From NCBI GenBank assembly GCA_900404475.1, contig OUQQ01000284.1, positions 1-24,066 on the forward strand: 24,066 nucleotides of DNA, in the 5' to 3' direction. The notes under the pieces were generated by a model that was not told the DNA's origin, searched no databases, and worked only from the letters and a program-made list of their open reading frames with translations. Of this stretch, positions 19,901-24,066 are shown piece by piece. The first letter of the stretch is position 1; each line of letters starts with the position of its first letter. Position numbers and translations under genes: made by a program. Source of the stretch: Spongospora subterranea (lineage: Eukaryota; Endomyxa; Phytomyxea; Plasmodiophorida; Plasmodiophoridae).

Positions 19901-20219
19901 TTTCTCAACGATGTCTTGATTTACCCCCTTGTTATTGCAGCTACAGGTTATTTCAGCTGCGAAAGCAAATGCCCCGCGTCGTGAGCGATTGCGATCTGCT
20001 CTGCCGAAACATGCTTCCTCCGAATTGCTTTTAAACCACGATCACATCCTCTCATGGTAGACTGGAATCCTCTTCAATGTGTTTCTCTCTTATTCAGAGT
20101 TTGGTATTAGCTGCTCCTTCAATCCTAATATCAAAATGGACGTTCCTCTTTTTGTTTCTGGCGGTCGACTAGGGATTGTTCGTGTTCAACGTTTACCACC
20201 TATTCCTGCACTATTTTAA
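16988..20219 (+). CDS. GTF3C2: TFIIIC WD-repeat subunit (GTF3C2/tau-60-like), about 18 exons
   Basis: Subunit of the RNA polymerase III assembly factor TFIIIC. Exons 16988-17077, 17134-17356, 17412-17548, 17602-17760, 17816-17872, 17960-18350, 18399-18481, 18529-18660, 18709-18833, 18888-19000, 19047-19123, 19181-19310, 19365-19464, 19520-19568, 19620-19718, 19770-19871, 19941-19980 and 20098-20219 join to 742 codons without a stop. The N-terminus is basic then acidic (TKRSSRKKK, SSSSDED). WD-type blades follow: INAGGPITLIEWVPR, LGVLAISGADGSMRIYVIPH, GSVLLWDIRTGN, VAWCHHNRFDFVIGTHSGLV, LFVSGGRLGIVRVQRLP. The IYVIPHP signature fits GTF3C2-type proteins. Boundaries around exons 2-6 are least sure: an in-frame TAG at 17957 needs an 87-nt intron (17873-17959), otherwise the gene would split, with the second half starting at ATG 18077. 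The last intron is unusually long (117 nt). Other introns are 46-69 nt. Confidence 0.75.
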
Positions 20220-20261
20220 CGATATATAAACATATTTTATGCGCCTGACATTCGTTATTTT

Positions 20262-20662
20262 TCACTGCTGATTGGGATCTGGAGATGTGCTCAGAGATCG
20301 AATGATTGCTGTTTGAAGCGACCACATCAAGGTCATTGAGGCTCTCATTTCCTTCCTCAATTCGCCAACATGTGCGCTCAGCGACAACAGTTCATGGTCT
20401 AAATTGTCAAGCGACGTTCGAACTTCGTCATTAGCCACTCTTTTTTCACTTCTGCTGTCTTCAGAGTCAGCACGAGAGCCGTCAATTCTTAAAAACCAAA
20501 TTACTTCAACGTAGTCTTGCCCCCGCTTTTCTGCATTCGCGTCGAATACGTTTTATTTTTTCCCGCAGGCATCCACGTGCTGGTTATCTGGGAATCCATC
20601 AATGGTTTGCCCATCGTTGCTGCCATAGCGGCCATGCTCGTGAACTCCCGTTCCGACTTCAT
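20262..20662 (-). CDS. Small helical protein, 112 aa, 2 exons, unknown
   Basis: Exons 20662-20550 and 20487-20262 joined by a 62-nt GT-AG intron give 112 residues. The first part is Met/Ala-rich (SMAAMAATMGKPLMDSQITS). The second is acidic/basic then an amphipathic helix (SLDNLDHELLSLSAHVGELR, then KEMRASMTLMWSLQTAIIRS), suggesting a short coiled coil. No signal peptide. It is tail-to-tail with the TFIIIC gene, only 42 nt between stop codons. I do not recognise the family. The intron could be wrong, since the unspliced first frame also runs on for a while, but splicing joins two protein-like segments in phase. Confidence 0.5.
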
Positions 20663-20743
20663 CCGTTTGATACTATTTCAGAGTACAGAACAATGAGACT
20701 AAATTGGTCCGATCGATGGCTCTTTACGGGTATCATATACTGT

Positions 20744-20757
20744 ACACACACACACAC
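20744..20757. repeat. (AC)7 microsatellite
   Basis: Fourteen bases of perfect AC dinucleotide repeat, followed by CTCACT. A simple slippage tract in intergenic DNA. Confidence 0.85.
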
Positions 20758-20792
20758 TCACTAAAGTGCAACAAAACCCAAACGTTATTGGG

Positions 20793-20894
20793 CGGTTGAG
20801 TATCCTATAGATACCTCAACCCACAGACCCAGGTGGTTGCCTGGATATCCTACATTACATAACCAGGCGGTTGACACTGGACTCGGTTGAGTCT
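20793..20894. repeat. Cluster of GGTTG motifs and small hairpins
   Basis: The motif GGTTG recurs at 20794, 20834, 20868 and 20884, three times as CGGTTGA. GGTTGAGTATC pairs with GATACCTCAACC (20794-20821, one bulge). CCAGG pairs with CCTGG (20829-20844). GACTC pairs with GAGTC around 20880-20893. The layout looks like a transposon end or a dyad-rich regulatory patch, but I cannot tell which. Confidence 0.5.
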
Positions 20895-21210
20895 ACAACA
20901 CCTCATACTGAGATATCTTTTTTCTTTCCGGTCGCAGATTCATGCACAAATGTGTTTGTTTGCCGAGAACGAATAGATTCAATCTCTTTGTTAGCCCCCT
21001 GTCTCCATTATTGGCCATACTCGGGATCATTAATAGCGGCAGATAACGATGTCGGAATTGTAATAGTAGAAGCAATTATCTTCGAAAGATGTTGGCAGCT
21101 GACTTAACCCTCTAATGCCATGGAGTGCGCCAAAGCCTCATCTACTTCGTGAGTCAAGCAGGATTGCTCGACTCCAGGGAATGGCTAATAAACAGATTGA
21201 ATTGGAACCG
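20895..21210. other. Intergenic stretch before the inverted repeat, no gene recognised
   Basis: About 316 bases. An open frame at 20871-21107 runs through it, without recognisable motif, splice partner or start context. I see nothing else supportable here. Confidence 0.3.
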
Positions 21211-21642
21211 ATTCCAGCGTTGGGTAGAATACGCTATAAAGATCTTTCTGCGTTTGCGTCTGCATCACGAGTGTCCTGATAATCGTTGATGAGGAGATGT
21301 CTGTAGTGGGTGCTGGGAGCCCCATTAAACTGGGTGACGATACGGAGGCGAACAATGATCAGAATGGGAAGGAAAGAGCATCCGATGTCAAAGTGTCCGA
21401 CATGGAAGGAAGTGACGTTTTCGGCGGTCCAGCAGCTCAGCCATTTCCCTGTCAGCTTGTCAGGACACTTTGACATCGGATGCCCTTTCCTTCCCATTCT
21501 GATCATTGCTGATGGAGCTCGCCTCCGGTTCGTCACCCAGATTAATGGGACTCCCAGCACCCACTACAGACCTCCTCATCAACGATCATCAAGACGCAAA
21601 CGCGAAAAGATGTTTATAGCATATTCCACACAACGCTGGAAT
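21211..21642. repeat. Long imperfect inverted repeat, arms about 190 bp, loop 55 nt
   Basis: Left arm 21211-21402 (begins ATTCCAGCGTTGGGTAGAAT, ends AAGTGTCCGACA) and right arm 21458-21642 are reverse complements over nearly their full length. Differences are scattered substitutions plus an extra segment of about 18 bases in the left arm near 21264 and about 8 in the right arm near 21510. Long identical stretches include AGAATGGGAAGGAAAG and GCATCCGATGTCAAAGTGTC. Transcribed, it would form a long hairpin RNA. It may be a foldback element or an inverted duplication of transposon DNA; the right arm continues into the decayed Copia element. Confidence 0.85.
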
Positions 21643-21659
21643 TTGAACTGTTGCCCTTT

Positions 21660-22800
21660 CCATCCATTCTATACCGGAATTATCGACTGAACTAACGATG
21701 GCATGACGACTATCGGACGCCGAATCTTGTTTAGTTCCCAATTGTGATGAGAAGCCGTATCGAATAGGTTGCGTGTTCTCTTTCGTTTGGACATCAACAG
21801 TATCGGTTTCAGAACCATTTGGTGCATCAGTAGTTAACGGTTTTTTCTTTCAAAGTGACTCGGAAACTGATACTCAGGCAGCGGGAATCCATCGTCAACA
21901 TCAACGTAGACATGATAATCGCAGATTTGGCAATAAGACTACGTCTCTGCTGATCACGAACCTTGCGCAGAAGGTCCCATAATCGATAGCCCTGTCGAGG
22001 TTCGCAAATCTAAGAAACGCACATCGTTGAGCTCTGGCATCAAGTCATTTCCTCTTTTGATTCAAGTATTCGCTTCCACAAGTCACATTCAAAAGCCCGA
22101 AGATGGGATCATTGCGGGTTCCTTTGAACCACATTTCATATGGAGTTTTCCCAATTTTGTCCGGTGACTTCGACGATTCAGTAGATCAGCTGCCGTATTA
22201 ACAGAATCTGCTCAGAACATTTCAGGCAGCTGTACATTCATCCTCATCTCCTCAGCTGGAGTGCGAGCTAGAAATGATCCTCTAGTCAAATTTGCCAAAA
22301 TACATGCCTCACAGGTCTCTTCTTTCATGCCTTATTTTGAAGATTTAACAAATCGTATGCCATTGGAGTGTTCTTCAGCAGATCACATGGATGTCGCCAT
22401 GTTGCCTTGCTTCCCGATGGAGCTCGTGCTGGAGAATCTACCAAAACCTGCTCAGGTGGCACGTTTCAAGCTCTGACATGATCTTTGCAATCATCACATG
22501 GAACCGTGTATAGACATCCTCAACAGAAGCTACAGCATTGAATATTGTACATTGATCACCAGGAAACCAGAAAATGTCCTCGTGCAGTACAGATAATACG
22601 TTCTTACCCATGAAGGGAACATGTAAGATGTTGTTCAACCTGTCATTTTTGTCTAATGTGAGTAGGCCTTGACCAAATCTAGCACCTGTTTGGACGATAA
22701 TTGCATCACCTAATTTCACTTTCAAGTAAGAATTATATTGATGCATTATTGATAGAGTGATTTTTACATCCACAGTCGATCAATCAGCACTTGCTACAGC
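21660..22800 (-). pseudogene. Decayed Ty1/Copia retrotransposon polyprotein
   Basis: Minus-strand pieces in shifting frames follow Copia pol order. A protease-like motif, LIDCGCKNH (around 22770, compare the family pattern W-x-D-S-G-x-x-x-H), comes first. Next is a gag-pre-integrase-like part (VKLGDAIIVQTGARFGQG, ILHVPFMGKNVLSVLHED, 22438-22773). A finger remnant follows (CEACILANLTRGSF, near 22310). Then integrase ends (MNVQLPEMF, ADSVNTAADLLNR, GKTPYEMWFKGTRNDPIFG, near 22100-22230) and the FVISRDVVL motif near 21940. The central catalytic part of integrase is missing between the finger and the PEMF segment. In-frame TGA codons stand where Trp is expected (22784-22786 and 22212-22214), and there are several frameshifts. 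No reverse transcriptase was seen, so it is dead. Confidence 0.75.
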
Positions 22801-23295
22801 TTTTCACTACACCAGTCGAACCAGAATAACAGATTTAGATTGACATGATTGCCCCATCTTGGGACGCACTTACGAATGTAGGCTATAGCATCGAGGCAAA
22901 TAGCACTTTTGCTTTGGACATCTGCAGCATAGTAGTAGTAGAACGCGTTGTCGAGGGAACGGATATCGTTCCGTTCGACTCTTAAGACCGTGATTTGTTT
23001 TTCATCCTGTCTGTCGGAGGAACCATCAAGTAAATCGCGAGTTCTCGTTTCTCATCAAAATCGCCGTCAGATGTGATGTTTTCCTGAAGGGCGGTTACCA
23101 TCAATTGAATCGACTACATGAGAGTAACGGTGATTTCACGCCCCATCAAGTTAATCATCGCCTGGAGAGATCGTTGACAGTGAAATGTTTTGAGAAACAG
23201 CCATAGCAACGTTTACCGCGGCTTCAACCCTTGCCATGGTACTAGGATCTAGGCCTTGCTCATAAGACCCTGAGACAACAGCTTTTCAGCATTCA
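22801..23295. other. Unassigned stretch between Copia and Harbinger relics
   Basis: About 495 bases, probably the decayed gag side of the Copia element. A minus-strand frame near 23150-23280 reads GSYEQGLDPSTMARVEAAV, protein-like but unrecognised, and ends in stops. No zinc knuckle could be confirmed. Confidence 0.3.
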
Positions 23296-23507
23296 GTGGA
23301 TTCCCTGGTCTACAAGGATCTTTAGACTGTTATTATTGGAAATGGGACAAATGTCCCAAAGCAAAGCAGGGACAATTCCAGGCACATCGATTTCCCTCGA
23401 GGCAGTGGTGGATGGCGAACTCTGGTTTGGCACGTTCATTTCGTAATACCAGGCGCTTTGAACGATATCAACGTTGCTGCATGATCTAGTCAACGGCAAA
23501 TCCCATT
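23296..23507 (+). pseudogene. Inverted partial copy of PIF/Harbinger transposase DDE region
   Basis: Plus-strand reading gives GFPGLQGSLDCYYWKWDKCP, the first catalytic Asp region of PIF/Harbinger (Plant_transposon) transposases. In another frame it gives LEAVVDGELWF and ALNDINV, the next conserved blocks. Compared with the minus-strand copy at 23625-23860 it lacks about 11 bases near 23383, which shifts the frame. It ends at the AATCCCATT where the opposite arm begins, so it is one arm of a palindrome. Confidence 0.8.
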
Positions 23508-24066
23508 TCTGCCTCACCAAGAGGGTCCGGAATTGACTTCATGAACACATTCCATCTTGTATATTCGTCATCAACAAGAAGTATGGCATGGTATATGTGT
23601 TGTCATCAACGGTGAAGGTAACTGAATGGGATTTGCCGTTGACTAAATCATGCAGCAACGTTGATCTTTGGGCAACTCGTTCAAGCACCTGGTACTGTAT
23701 TCCGAAATGTACATGCGAAAACCAGAGTTAGCCAATCACCACTGCCTCGAGAGAAATCGATGTGCCTTTATGGCCCTTGAATTGTCCCTGCTTTGCTTAG
23801 GACATTTGTCCCATTTCCAATTGTAACAGTCTAACGATCCTTGTAGACCAGGGAATCCACGACCAACATTGACCCGAATGATCCTCTCTAAGTCTTCCGG
23901 CGTAGGAGCGCGTAAAGACTCGCCAGCAAATCTCCCCACAATTGCTGCAGCGAGCCGGTCAAGGCAAACTGCCGCAGTGCTCTCTCCCTCCATTCGGATA
24001 TACTCTGACCACGTGGCCTCTAATGAATGTGGGAGAGCGAGCTGCTTGCAGTAAACTCGGAAACTC
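23508..24066 (-). pseudogene. PIF/Harbinger-type transposase (DDE_Tnp_4-like), frameshifted, cut by window edge
   Basis: Open to the right edge (FRVYCKQLALPHSLEATWSE), through ATG 23993 (MEGESTAAVCLDRLAAAIVG) and APTPEDLERIIRVNVGRGFP, into GSLDCYNWKWDKCPK, the catalytic Asp block of Harbinger-type transposases. A one-base loss after KCPK shifts the frame. The following blocks are seen in other frames: ISLEAVVIG, DLVNGKSHS, then VTFTVDDNTYTMPYF, VDDEYTRWNVFMKSIPDPLG (about 23515-23590). After GEAEMG the sequence turns into the inverted copy, so the C-terminal end of the transposase is lost. Clearly inactive; the family call is solid. Confidence 0.82.

Noticed and set aside
22212..22786. UGA reassigned to tryptophan
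   Set aside because: SPC2, SHMT and the small helical protein end at TGA in the expected place; the affected frame is a frameshifted transposon relic.
1..24066. tRNA, rRNA or other structured RNA genes
   Set aside because: I looked for T-loop-like GTTCGA contexts and long paired stems; none gave a believable cloverleaf or rRNA segment.

Overview
This is a gene-dense, intron-dense nuclear segment of a small-genome eukaryote. I could place 47 introns in seven genes; nearly all are 46-69 nt long with GT-AG ends. Reading frames join across them into recognisable proteins: signal peptidase complex subunit 2, a mitochondrial-type serine hydroxymethyltransferase, a SPAG1-like axonemal dynein assembly factor and a TFIIIC WD-repeat subunit. 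SPAG1 implies that the organism builds motile cilia or flagella. Tiny uniform introns, GC content near 45 percent and decayed hAT, Copia and PIF/Harbinger elements would suit a flagellated protist such as a plasmodiophorid-like rhizarian, but the sequence does not prove the lineage.

Layout. 1-1229: left-truncated hAT transposase (minus). 1502-2239: signal peptidase subunit (plus). 2324-4553: SHMT in 15 exons (minus), tail-to-tail with the previous gene. 4943-5648: second hAT relic. 5649-7608: poorly coding stretch with a CRE-like/TATA promoter candidate and a possible 79-aa gene. 7609-9699: SPAG1-like protein in 6 exons. 9902-10982: 260-aa coiled-coil protein (minus). 11656-12624: secreted Lys/Ala/Asn-rich protein (minus), with a 0.5-kb GC-rich minisatellite just upstream of its start. 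13356-14555: intronless 399-aa orphan with a duplicated module (minus). 15066-15896: second secreted Lys/Ala/Asn-rich protein (plus), a paralogue of the first. 16988-20219: TFIIIC subunit in about 18 exons. 20262-20662: small helical protein (minus). 20700-24066: repeat-rich tail with a long imperfect inverted repeat, a decayed Copia element and a palindromic duplication of a PIF/Harbinger transposase.

How the genes relate. The housekeeping genes form tail-to-tail pairs with gaps of 42-202 nt. The most unusual block is 11.6-15.9 kb. There, two divergent members of a very cationic secreted protein family share a central core but carry different low-complexity tails (Gly/Ser/Phe versus Gly/Tyr). 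They flank a minisatellite and an orphan gene with an internal repeat. A structural role in a wall, matrix, mineral or adhesive is my inference, not something the sequence shows.
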